NCBI GenBank assembly: GCA_018389105.1 | Contig: JACATO010000086.1 | Span: 1,083,501 to 1,147,500, forward strand | DNA from: Nautilus pompilius | Taxonomy: Eukaryota; Mollusca; Cephalopoda; Nautilida; Nautilidae | Direction of reading: 5' to 3' | DNA: 64,000 nucleotides | Part shown: in pieces, positions 49,155 through 60,559 of the stretch | How the letters are laid out: every line of letters starts with the position of its first letter | Numbering within the stretch: position 1 is the first letter of the stretch | Program-made: the position numbers and the translations under genes | Notes under the pieces: model-generated | Told to the model about the DNA's origin: nothing | The model's input: the letters and a program-made list of their open reading frames with translations, nothing else | Databases searched by the model: none

Positions 49155-52100
49155 ATGTTGCCATTCACAGTTGTGGAATTTTTGGCTTCATTGACAGCAG
49201 CCATTATTCCATGCAACTGGTTTACCAGTGAGGAAGAGGACCACTGCTTCTGGCCTGCCTCCTCTAGGGCAGCCAAACTGGCAGAAGAGGAGAAGCCGCC
49301 TAGTGAGTCATGGAAGAAATTTGATGTAAGGACCCTAGGAAAAGCTGGTGAGTCTCATATTTGAAATTTATCTTTGCATAAACTTCATATTTGGTCCATT
49401 GTCAAGAAAAATCATGTAATTAATTAATAATATGAACTTATTTTCATTCTTAAGCTACTTATGCACGGGCACAAGAAAAGCTGCATATGTCTGCGGATCA
49501 GTCTGACTTTCAGACTGACCTGGAACACTTCCCATCATCAAAAAGGAGGTACCAATGTTTTTTTATCTTATTCTTTTTTACATATATATCAATGCATATG
49601 CTTCACTGGTTGTTTTCCCATGTATTGCATTTACAACTATATTCATTATCACCTACAGGAAGATCAGGAACAGAAGGTTATCATCAGAGTCTGAGTGTGA
49701 AAATGACTTCACTTTTTTGCCAAAACCACCAATGTTTCTGACAAGTGTCTAGTGTTTGTTTTCACAAAAATAGCATTATCATTTTGATAAAATTAATTTT
49801 AAAAGGTGAATTTGAATGCATGTGTAACATTCAGTGTCTTATTTACTTGTGCCAACAGCTGTTCCTGTTATGTCCAAAGCAGACAGCCCTATGCAGTCAC
49901 CACAGGTTGCTGGAGGTGTGTGTGGTTCTGTGCATTTGAAACAGAGAATATTATTGTTGACAGTAATGTCTTGTTTTTGTAATAAGGTATCAATATGACA
50001 TTCTATCAGTGAGATGCTACCCCAGTTCATCTCTAGTGTAACTGCCACCAACATGTGTCTTGGTTGTGCCTGCTACATGTGAAACTAGATTTTTTCCAGA
50101 TATTTTTCAATGTTTTGTATCGTCAAGAACTTACTTATTGCTCAGTCATTGTAATACCTATTTTATTTTGATTTTTTTAAGGTGCCTGCCTGACATCATC
50201 TGTAGGTGACACCCCTAAAACTTCCAGACTGCTTTCTCATCCAAAAGGTAAATTATTGTTCACGATAATTATACTTTATAATATGTACAATTATGTTATC
50301 TACACCTGAAATAACACAGTTCTAGCTAACTATTTAGCAACTGTTTTACATCCTCCAATAATTTTCAGATGTACTGTTAATTGGATTGGTGTTTCTGCTT
50401 ATTTACAGGAGAGTCTGAGACTCATAAGATGCTTTCTCCCTCCTCCTCCTCACAGAACATGCACCAAGCAGGTACATAACAAAAAATAATAATTTAGTCA
50501 AATAATTACAGTATCCTTTCCATGAAGTTTTATTTTAAACTGTTAATTGATTTATCTTTAATTGTTGTTATAGGCATGGAAAAAATGTATCGCTTGTGGA
50601 CCATGACTGTGTGTGCCTTGGAAGAAATAAAAGGCACAAAAGATCCATTCTAGTGCTCCAGAATTTGGTTAGACAAACCAACTCAGCTCCTGCGATACCC
50701 AATTTGCCAGAGGAAGGCACATTTCCTCTTAAAGCCTTGGTAGACTTCAATGCCAATGAAGAAAAGCTGATTGATCCAGCTTACCAAAGTGGATTGGTCA
50801 GTACATTGTAATTATACATTTTCTGTTGGTACACATTGTTCACATAGTTTTAGTAAGTCATTTTTGGATCTGATATAACTAAATGATCTTGATGAGTTTG
50901 CTGTTTTTAAGCTGCTCTGCTAGTGCTAAACTATGAAACATCCTGATGTGCAAATCTCTCTAAATAATTCACTTAAGCTATTTTCTTTAGATTGGGTTAG
51001 GTCTAAGCACATATGTGAAGCTTCCTTGCAATGTTTTGTTCATGGTTTTCATTGTACACAAGTTGAATATAATAAGTTGCTTCAGTGATATTTCCGTGCT
51101 AGTAATGGTACTTACTTTTATTCCTTTCTGATGTTCAATTTTGTCAGTTAAATGGTGTGCACTTTTTTACTTTAATAATTTCAAATTTTATATACCCTCA
51201 GCTAATCTTTGTGGTGTAGAGTGAACGTGTATTTTGTTCTTATTTTAAGGTGTGCTATCTCGGAGATTTGGGTGGGAGATTCCTAGATGAGACGGTGAAA
51301 ATAATAAAGGGGTTTTCACGACAAACCAGCTGTCGCTGCTGCTGTTGTTGAATCACCGCAGGCGCCTGAGGATGGGGAGGCGGACCAATTCCTCCATCGA
51401 GATGCCGAGTTGGCGGTGGTGACGCTCCACCAACAGGGCTGGACATCGGAGCCACAGGTGTTCCGCGGACTCTTCCTCTCCACCACACAGTCGACAGGTG
51501 GAGCCAACGCCGTAGTGCTGGGTGGTGGCCGCGGATGAGATCCGTTCTATCGGCCGTTTGCTTCGAGGGGGTGATGTCCCTTAGTCGAATCAGGGCCGAC
51601 TGGCTATCAGAGACTATTCGTGCCTTGGAGATGATCAGCGCCTTCTGTTCTGCCTGGAACGAGGAGCACCATTTTCCGGCGGGGGTTGGCTGACTGTGGG
51701 GTCATTTTGGTGGCCGCCACCACCGCCATTTGCTGACCCGTCCGTGTAAATGATGGCGCCGTAGGTGTCCCATTCCTTTTCCAGGGTTCGTATGGAATCA
51801 TCTTCATCCACGTTTCTCGCCAGGGTGGAAGGAGGCTCGGGAAAGTCTCTGGATGGGCTTCCCCGAAAATCGAGCGCCAGGCAGGTGTTTCGGGGTCCTT
51901 TGTCGTATCGTCGCGGTCGCTGCTGGAGGGAGCGATAGCAGTTGCTCTGTTTCCGTAAGGTGCCTGTTTGTCACTAACCCGCGCCGCCGCCAAGGAGATT
52001 GGTCTATCTTTCCCTGCCTTCGGTACCGGTCGGATGTCCGCCAGGCTTGGGGGACTTCAAGAGTAGACCAGGACCGGTGGAAAATGGTCGTTGGCCTGGC

Positions 52101-52860
52101 GATAGCCATTGGTCCTGGGTGGTGGATATCACCCGGGCCGGCTGCTTTTGACGGGTCAGGATGCTTGGTCGTCTTGTCGCAGAAAGCTGTCTATCTGAGG
52201 GCACTCACCATCCGGTATTGTCTCATGAAAGCGTTCGCCTTCTGACGACGGCTGACGTAGGACTTCCCGTCTTTGGAGATTATGCGGGCGGACTCATCCT
52301 TCTGCGGCGATATGAGATTTCGGGGTATCCGCCACATGTCTTTCTGCCGTTCCTTCATTTCGCAGTCTTTACTTTTGTATTCCTCCGAGTGGATGCCCAG
52401 AGCGCCGCCTCCCGATCTCTTCGATGATCTCCCTTGTTTTCCAACACGTGTTTACGTGCCGCTTGACTGACTTCGCAGAAGGTCTTGTAGATATTGGCGA
52501 TTCTTTCTTCACATGGGGGGGGGGGGTTGTGCTGCAAAAATGCTTTTGGAGCAACTAGGCTCTGTAATGTAATTTACCGTAAGGTTAACACAGAATTAAC
52601 TCCAACTCATTAGGTTAAAGTAATTGACATACAAAAACATAATTCAAAGCAGATCGATTTTGCATTTGATTCTGGTATCTAATAAATGCACCATGGTTTT
52701 GTGATGTGTTACAGTAATATATTACCCTGGTTTTGTTAAAAGAGATGTACGGACAGCTGAGAAGTCAGTAGCCAAATGGCTGACTGGAGGGCGGGACAGA
52801 CATAACACGGACACAACTAGTACATCTTCATGGAACTATTTTCTAGGTTGTTTTATTTGA
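49155..52860 (+). pseudogene. DUF4806-type partner gene of the tnp2 element
   Basis: A multi-exon gene accompanying tnp2-type transposases in animals; function unknown, proposed accessory protein. Exons with GT/AG ends: 49155-49347 (FTVVEF start, CFWP, SWKKFDVRTLGKA), 49455-49548 (TYARAQEKLHMSADQSDFQT), 49659-49744, 49859-49915, 50182-50247, 50409-50471, 50574-50796 and 51250 onward. Phases agree across the junctions. Exon 7 shifts frame after MTVCALEEIKG, then gives LPEEGTFPLKALVDFNANEE and KLIDPAYQSGL, the DUF4806 start. Exon 8 reads VCYLGDLGGRFLDETVKII and is cut by a LINE at about 51305. After the LINE, VLQKCFWSN resumes (52530), and a last exon near 52745 reads RTAEKSVAKWLTGGRDRH to a stop at 52858. 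The start is the first ATG of exon 1; an upstream exon is possible. Confidence 0.82.
51305..52527 (-). mobile_element. GC-rich LINE with RNase H, 5'-truncated
   Basis: Minus-strand LINE inserted in an exon of the DUF4806 gene. From 52380 downward the frames give KDMWRIPRNLISPQKDESAR, HPDPSKAAGPGDIHHPGPMA (relatives: KAxGPDxIxPELLKxLGP), STLEVPQAWRTSD and IRPVPKAGKD, the fingers of a reverse transcriptase. The catalytic palm appears deleted. Next are AIIYTDGSANGGGGG (RNase H, about 51755-51715) and, at about 51500-51430, TCRLCGGEEESAEHLWLRCP, the C-terminal zinc knuckle of I/R1-group LINEs. Base composition is far richer in G+C than the host sequence. A G-run at 52514-52527 marks the 5' junction. 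Confidence 0.8.
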
Positions 52861-52964
52861 GATGTTTTCACTAACAAAATTTTTTCATTAATCATGTCAT
52901 CTTTTTGTTACTTGTACTCACCAGAGAAGATATTTTGTCACAACCAAGCCTCAATGTACTGTAT

Positions 52965-53110
52965 TTGATGGCATATAAGACGCACTTTTTTCCAAAAAAT
53001 GGCTAAAAAAAGTACCCCTGGGTCTTATATGCAAAGTTGAGGTGTCTTGTATGCTAACGTTTACCAAAACGCTGACTACCTTAGCCGACTGGGACTTCTA
53101 CCCCAAATCC
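52965..53110. repeat. TATAAGACGCAC-type repeat block
   Basis: GGCATATAAGACGCACTTTT then an A-rich spacer and GGGTCTTATATGC. The short inverted pairing (ATATAAGAC ... GTCTTATAT) suggests the end of a DNA element. Related to the block at 6262. Confidence 0.5.
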
Positions 53111-53424
53111 ACAATATTGTAATGTTATTTACTCAAACATCATCATAACTATTATTATTATTATTATGGATAATTTAATTTAAAAAAGAATTACTGTAAA
53201 AATTAAAGCTGGATGTCTGCAGACGAATATCTTCTTTCGGCACCAAACTCTTAAATGTTAAGCAGTAACCGTTTTTGAACTCATATGTATATTACTGTTT
53301 ATTTATGCTATACCTGCCACATATATCTTCTTATCTTTACATGAAAACTTCTTTTAGTTTTTGAAAGAAACTTGAAATTAGGGTGATATGGTGAGTGACG
53401 CCGACAGTAATCATAGTCAGTTGC

Positions 53425-55000
53425 AATGTTCCATCAGTTTTACTGATCATCTTTGAACTGGCTAATTACTATCAACAATAAACAATTGATAAAGATATGT
53501 CAGTTGACCATTTAATTGAAATGTGAAGATGCTTTTGAGGCTGTAGGACTGGTGTCACTGATGGTAACGTCGCCAGGATCTCAAACATAATCAACAGATA
53601 ACTGTCACTAATTGAGCTGAAAACCACCTAATGAAAATGCGCAATGTAGGGTGGTGAGGACTCATCCAAAATTTAACCCAAAAAGAAATATTATTAGAAT
53701 CATCCCTTTTTTTTTCATTTTGAAGGTAGAAAATATAATTTTTATACGATTTATTAGAAGTAAACATATAGGTAACTGGAAAACATCCAGTCATATAGTT
53801 TAATTAGGTTTTGCAATATTCCTGTGTAAAAATGCACCCAAAACCCATTGCGAATTTAGACGATTGGACCTTGCCTGGTGTAAATGGCCATTCCAACTTA
53901 AATAATTGGACTACAGAACTGAAAAAACAAATGTGGTCTCAGCTATACAATTGGCAGCATTCATACATTTGAACAGGAGACAGCACACTATTAATATTTT
54001 GAAGGCATGTAGGTTTTAATATTTCCATTATTATTATGACCTTTTAGAATCAAAAAAATAGTCGTAAGCTGTGTTTATAGTTTCAAAAAATCTAACCATC
54101 TTATGTTGTAATTATAAAGCATTTGATTACTAATCTGCTTAATATTTTCCACTTTAACTTACTTTGCTCAATTAAAATTAATTATTAAGTATCTGAATAC
54201 CAGAATATAGCTGTATTACTATAAAATTCATATCAAAGAGGAACTGATGAAAAATGGTTTGTTTACATCAGATGTGGACACTAAACCACACAACATTCAA
54301 GGCTTCCATATCTGCCACCAGAAGGTTTGTGTTGATCTAATCTAGAAGACTAAACTATTGGAAGCAGAAGCCAGTGCTCAGTACATCAAATGACGTTTTA
54401 ACAGTCAAAAAGGATTTCAATGGTTACTGCTAATTCGAGTACAGCCAATTGTGGGCAAAAATTTCATGAAATACTTTTAATCATCCAACCCCGACCTTCA
54501 TTTCGGTTATATTTCCAATTAGATTATTTCAATCAATTTTTTGAAAACATGAAAATACCAAAAAAAAAATAAAACGCAACATAAGTTCTGAAACAGGATG
54601 ATCTCGCAGTAGACCTAACAAAATCATGCATCCTTTCTTTTCTCAGTGGATACACGGAAGCATTTAGCAGGAATGTATTTGTTTCAGAATGCATTAATTA
54701 CAAAAAAATTGTGTTAGACTGTTATGTGCTGAAAATTTGAGAATGCAACAGTGAAACAAATAATGTAGTAAACAGTCAAAGGCAAGCCATCTCTCTCCTG
54801 TTGATGATCCTAGAAGGGAGACAACTAACGCTTTCCTTATTTAAAGTTTTCTGCAATGTTCTGCTGATTTAATAGCAAATACATTTTCTTTTTACTGCTG
54901 AATGGAAAAATCAATATCGAAACAGAATAACATCTTAAACATAAGTACAAAAAAAAATAATCTAATTTAGATAAAGGGAACTTCTTTAGTTTGATAAATA
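53425..55000. repeat. Large duplicated block S1, copy B
   Basis: Same orientation as copy A (34735) and copy C (62820). Relative to A, about 900 bases including the SINE are missing at 54266. The part 54480-55000 matches C at 63515-63999 (GGAAGCATTTAG.A.GAATGTA and the AACATCTTAAACATAA ending), which A lacks. No coding content. Confidence 0.8.
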
Positions 55001-55709
55001 TCAAATATAAACCCTGGTGGTGGTGATTGGGAGACACAAACGTTCGAAATGTTGGTTCTCTATCAGAACTACCAAAATAGTATTAAGAAATGCCCAAACT
55101 AATTGCCTCGTTACTAGTTGAAAACTACCCTCCAGACAAATAGTATTCTATTCACAATATGTTGAGTTTCCCTAACTAGGATTAGTAGTGCCAGTGCTGC
55201 TCCACAGCACGTCGAGCACGATTGGTGTGATCTAACACCATGCAGAACTTGGCTACACAGTCTGTTCTCCATGGTAACCCCATGCGCTGAATGAAGGAGA
55301 AAGGCTCAACTGCAACATTCCGAAGCAGGTGACATTCTTAAAAAGCATCATTACTTGTAATGAATTGTGGATGCTCCACAGAATAGCGACATCCTCATTT
55401 AACTCTACCAAAGAAATTCAAAGCTGCGTTTGGCAGCAGATGTCATCCTACTACATTTCGGAGAGCTATCCATATTGCCTTTTTACCTAAGAGAGAAACA
55501 TTTAAATTTGCTTGGATTCAAAAGAACATGGGAGACTGCCACTTGGTGTGCTCACGCATGTCAGGTGGCACACCACTAGATGCCAATAGGGTTTGCCAAT
55601 TGGATGAACCAGCAAGATCAGTGACAACGGAAATGGGAGATTGTGCAGAAGTTACCTAACTATCACCTTTTTTGTATAATCTAGTTCTTCAATAAGATGT
55701 TATATTTTC
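55001..55709. other. Unassigned; some coding-like texture
   Basis: 55180-55640 is locally GC-richer and frame-hopping readings look faintly protein-like, but no family motif could be fixed. Possibly an old retroelement. Confidence 0.4.
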
Positions 55710-55764
55710 CAAGAATATTCACAGATTTATCCAAACAATGGGTTCCTGCCTCCCACTCCCTATA

Positions 55765-57048
55765 CGAGATCTGTAGAAAAAGTATCCGACCTTAGGCATG
55801 GAAAAAAAAATTACGTACTTGCTGGGATTCAATTGCTAATGCCCTTCGAAGTAGGCCCCTTGTGCCTCCACACACTTAGCCCAGCGATCCTTCCACTGTT
55901 CGAAGCACGTCTGGAATGCTTCTTCCAGAATGGCTCTCAGCTCCACCGTCGCATTCCACATGAGGTCCTCTCGGCTCTCAAGGAGGGAGCCTTTCAGTGG
56001 CATCTTCATTTTTGGGAACAACCAGAAGTCAGAAAGAGCCGTGTCTGGAGAGTAGGGAGCCTGGCGAATGAGCGAAATGCCTTCCTTTGCCAAGAAACCT
56101 TGGATCAGCTGCGACAAATGAGCTGGGGGGTTGTCATGATGCAGCTGCCAGTTTTGTAAGGCCCACAGATCTGGTCTCTTGCACCGAACTGCATCGCGAA
56201 GATGTTGGAGGACTTACTGATAGTACTCCTTTGTAACTGTTTGTCCTTCTGGTGCGTATTCGTAATGCAAACACCTCGGTAGTCGAAGAAAACAGCATCA
56301 CCCTGATTTTTCTCCGGACCTGATGCTGGGTGCTTCCACTGTGATGACTGAGCTTTGGTTTCCGGGTCGTACCCGTCCACTCATGTCTCATCTCCAGTTA
56401 TCACGGTATTCTGGAATTCAGGATCCCTGTTGGCAGTATCCAGCAGGTCCTGCGCAACCTCAAGACGAAGTTGTTGTTGTTCCTGAGAACGAAGCTTGGG
56501 CACAAATTTCGCTGCCACTCTGCGCAACCCCAAATCCTCCTTTAAAATTGCATGTGCAGAATCTTTCTGATCCCAACTTCATCCCAATTTCCCGCACGTC
56601 AAATGATGATCCTTCATTATCAAGGTCTGCACTTTCTCGATAACAACTGCATTGCGGCTTGTTGACGGCCTCCTAGAACGCTGGTCACTCTCCAACAATG
56701 TGCGGCCATCTTTGAACCTGTTGTACCATTCTTTTATTTGGGTAACACCCATGGCATTGTCACCAAAAGCCTGTTGAATTTTGCAAATTGTTTCTGATTG
56801 GGTATCTCCAAGCTTTTGGCAAAACTTGATGAAAGATCGTTGCTCCATATGTTCCGTCATCATAGGGCGAAATTAAAATGCGATGAGTAAGTAGTACAGC
56901 ACCTCACATGGTGGTTGCCTGACGCATCCAGCAAGCCTGCCAAAAACCACGCATGCGGCTCCACTATGCACACTTTTGCCTCCCTAACATCATTACTTCC
57001 CACGGGAAAAAAAAAAGTCGGATAATTATACAAGGTCTGTCGAAAAAG
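55765..57048 (-). mobile_element. mariner element (copy 2), one end inverted
   Basis: Same family as the element at 10027-11319, opposite orientation. The 3' terminus at 55765 (CGAGATCTGTAGAAAAAGTA) is normal and preceded by TA. At the 5' terminus the internal side ends ...GTCGGATA (57024) and the next 24 bases (57025-57048) are the reverse complement of what is expected, consisting of the terminal repeat plus a few flanking bases. Length otherwise normal. Confidence 0.9.
55836..56863 (-). pseudogene. mariner DD34D transposase, copy 2, broken
   Basis: Minus-strand ATG at 56863 starts MMTEHMEQRSFIKFCQKLGD ... IKEWYNRFKDGR, nearly identical to copy 1, to a stop at 56579. Frames then shift: catalytic domain with YDPETKAQSSQWKHP (56380 region), FFDYRGV, and SYSPDTALSDFWLFP-type third-Asp motif in 56117-55836 (actual text YSPDTALSDFWLFPKMK), ending AYFEGH. 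The first-Asp region at about 56400 (GD...WTGTTRKPK in another frame) is damaged. Inactive. Copy 2 does not share the TAG stop of copy 1, so the two decayed independently. Confidence 0.9.
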
Positions 57049-57475
57049 TAACTAGAGCACATTACTTTTAATAACCCTGATATCCGTATTTAAAGCAATG
57101 CCTGAACTGTCCCTTCTCTATTAAACTATCACCAATAACTTTCCTCTCTTGGTTTTACTCTCATCTGACCTTTTATTATTGCTGCTAATTAAGTCCAGAC
57201 CCTGATCAAATCTTTATGAAAAATTGTACCAAACTGGTGAAGATCATGTCAACAAAGATCTCTTTTGTAAAAAATAAGTAGGAAATTCTTCTCATTGTGT
57301 CATGAAGGCACAAACTCTGTGATCACAAACATTTAACGAAATACTTTTCCTTGGAATAACTGCTCCTTGAATACGGGTTTGATTGGAATTGTTATCAGCA
57401 GGTTTTCTAAAGCTCTTCGCCATCTCATTAGTTAGTTATTCTCTCTCGTATCTTTTTCTTTACTAAATAATAATT

Positions 57476-58489
57476 AATTATTAAGTTGAGCCATTATCAT
57501 AAATCAAAAATTAAAGTGTTGCTGTATGACTTTCAGAATTCTGCAAATCAGAAATTGGTCAGAAAAGTTCTTCGGTCTCGGAAATCTAGTGGTTACAAAA
57601 AGGGAGGATTGGCTGCAAAATATTGAGGAATAAACTTTTAAAGGATAGCCTTCAATCTGCGACCGTAGTGGTCTTAATGATATTAAATGGTGATACAGAA
57701 TTTTAGAGAGATTTGGTACTATCCTGGTTAAATAGAGCTTAGTTTTGTATTTAAAAAAGGAGAATTGGTTATGTAATTTGTATTTTAGAAGTACCAAACA
57801 ATAAGAATATGTTAATACATTCATTATGACAAACTAGCACGATAAACTATAAATATTGCACACAATGTAAAGTTCAATTATATTTGGAATCCCAGGATTA
57901 TTCAGAAACTCACCATCTTTACTTAATAGTAATGGCAAAAAATGTTTGAAATTTATATTGGCATGATACATTGTGGAACAGAATTAGAAAGCGTTTTTCT
58001 TCATTCCTTTCAATTTGATACATAAAAAAACATGAGGTTAATTAATAAAATTGAGAAAAGTATTTTAATAACTTTATACTACATAAACAATATCATATAC
58101 AATAGAAACTTGTTTATCCAGAATGGTCAAGGGGTAAAAGGTGTTCCTGATAACTGATAATTCCAGTTAAAGGATGTCACGTAGGTTGTCAACCCTTCAA
58201 TGATCATCAATAAACACGGGTTTAAATACTTTAAATACATCTGCTGCATATGAAAGCAAAGCAAGTCAAATATCCACTAAACAATCATAATGGCCATTAC
58301 TGCGAAATAATCAATACTACCACAGAGCTTGGCTCATGTGCAGCTGGTTACCTAAAGCATGTCTGCTACCAGTTGCAGCACCACCTGGTGGAGCAGCAAC
58401 AAAATACAAGGTCGAAAACACCTGCTCCTTTCACTTCTTTGAGAAGTCAAAAGTATTTTAAAAAGATACCAAAAAAAAGAAAGCCCATT
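57476..58489. other. Unassigned AT-rich sequence
   Basis: A 106-codon minus-strand ORF (57824-57504) is Leu/Ser/Phe-rich with no recognisable domain. Nothing else. Confidence 0.5.
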
Positions 58490-58600
58490 TAACAGATGTT
58501 TATATTATTAAAATACAAACAAACAAGAACAAGTAGCCATCATTACGTTTCAATTTTAAATGATTCTCAGATGGAATTTTAGAAGGAAATAAAATCTTTT
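58490..58600 (-). repeat. AT-rich dispersed repeat S2, copy 4
   Basis: Minus-strand reading ATTCCATCTGAGAATCATTT then GGCTACTTGTTCTTGTTTGT, very close to the copy at 43640-43740. It is inverted relative to copies 1 and 2. Confidence 0.65.
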
Positions 58601-60294
58601 ATATTTTCTTAATATATGTATATATAATACACCATATATATTCCCTAAACTATACCACCCAAAAATAAAATATTTGTACATATTTTTAATCTAATTATTT
58701 TTATTCCTCTATTTATTTATAGCTTAAATATGATTTTTTTAAAAAAATCTGTTCAGCAAGGTAAATAAAACCTTCTAGCCCTGATGGAATCTCTCTCTCT
58801 CTCTCAATAAGTATATTCAGCAAACAGAAAATAATTCACCTTTGAACTCACTCCACCATTTCTTAAATACATCACAAATTTGGGCAGAAAGGGTTTCCTG
58901 GAGCCATGTGAATAGATGTTTCAAAAAGCAACCATTTGCCCAGCTCCACCCCAGAAAAGATATGCATTTGGGTTTGCTACCATTGTTTTAAATTGAAAAG
59001 GGAATGTTTTTGTTTTCATCTTTTAAAATCTTTCATTCATTTATTAAAGAAAAGAAACGCAGCATCATTGTGGTCATCAGCCAGACCAAACCAACTTTCT
59101 CTGGTTATATATCCATTAAACCCGGCAGTCAGTGACAAAACTCTGCCAATAAGATAACCAATTCAATCCAGGAACTTTGAGAAGATGCTAAGCAACTAAA
59201 TGTCATACTACCATTGTATCTTTGTTTTACTCAAAAAGGAGATTATTGCACTTCTCATCCCCATTAATGACTAGAATTCTGCAGCCATTCTCAACTGTTC
59301 ATGAAAATAGTGTGATAGATGAGCCACAAACAAACACATGCTCAAAATTTATACATTTTCTAAACCAACATATAGATGGTATTTTTGAAAACCCTCCACA
59401 TCAGCATTAATGAGGTATTTATCTAGCTGTTTCCTTACCTTACTTTCTTCTTATTCTATGGCTTGAAAGACAGTGAACTTTAAAAAAAAATACTCTTATT
59501 GATAGTAAATTTTTTTTACTTCTCAGGTGTGAAGACATTAATGACTTTTGTCGAACATAAATATTCATATATCTGTAGTCTTCCACAACCATGGATAGTA
59601 CACACCAAAACCAGGATTGAGGAATAAAAGAAAACAGCAAAAACTTATCCAGTTTCCTGATAATTTTAACTCAATAATTAATTGTATTTAATTATTTTCA
59701 AAATAATTATACATTTGTAACATTTTTACATAGCATAATTTATATGAAAATAAATGTAATAAATTAAAATGGGTTATTTGTAAAGATATCTCAACCATGT
59801 CTACGGTGTGTTAGATATTTGAATTGTGGTTATTTCTTACTTTTAACAAGATGTTTTTGTTTCTGCAGTTAAATATTAAATTTTAGCATATGGAATCTGA
59901 AATAAATTCCTGTCCACTGATTATTAATGCAATTCCCACAATGCACCATCATAAAAGTTGATTTCCTGCACAACTCTGGCAGAACTTACCTAGAGATCTA
60001 TGATTGTCAGACATGATGACACAATCTCAACAGAACAATTATGAGAAGCATAATTTAGTCTGGAATTTGAGTTTTGTAGTTTTAAAATGCTTCTATTCCT
60101 ATTCAAAGTCCTTGATATCTATTGACAATAGACCTTGGTGAGTATCACATTGCTACAGTTTACAGGATCCTGTCCACTCCCCCTGATGGCAAGAGGGGAA
60201 CTTAGGTAGACCTTCAAGGAAAAGTATGATGCAAAAGAGCATCAGCTGTTTTCCAAATGTGAACTATTTCTCCTTTGGCAGATATAAACCAGAA
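58601..60294. other. Unassigned; scattered block-A similarity
   Basis: 58825-58870 is similar in reverse to 41140-41180 (ATGGTGGA.TGAGTT), and 58884-58930 is similar in the same orientation to 37258-37310 (GGAGCCATGTGAATAGATGTT against its relative). A (CT)n run lies at 58790-58806. No genes recognised. Confidence 0.45.
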
Positions 60295-60515
60295 AGCCAT
60301 TAGAGCTTATGTAACACACATTGTACCACAAAAATAGAAAGGTACAGAATATTAATCTGACAGGCATAATGGAGTAAAGATCAAAAAGCAAAGTAAAGCA
60401 GCTAGAATACAAAAGATAGTGGCTGGTGTGGGGCTGAAGTACCACACAATTACGGGAGCTATGCATAATTCCACTAGAAGACAGTAATGTGAACTTTTCC
60501 TAAATGTCAAAGATG
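60295..60515. repeat. Dispersed repeat, partner at 23421-23645
   Basis: Second copy of the repeat described at 23421, same orientation; ends near the start of the L1-like LINE. Confidence 0.65.
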
Positions 60516-60559
60516 TTTCAGGGTTGTGGAATCACATCCCAGCTCAAAAGCTTTTTGAG

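Larger units (their letters stand above)
55710..57475 (+). repeat. Duplicated block S5, copy B, split by mariner
   Basis: Outer parts 55710-55762 and 57049-57475 align with 42669-43170, with the mariner copy between them. The downstream part includes AACTTTCCTCTCTTGG and GGTGAAGATCATGTCAACA. Confidence 0.85.

Noticed and set aside
51607-52245. Several long overlapping ORFs on both strands
   Set aside because: GC-rich LINE sequence has few stop codons in any frame; only the minus-strand frames matching RT fingers, RNase H and zinc knuckle are meaningful.
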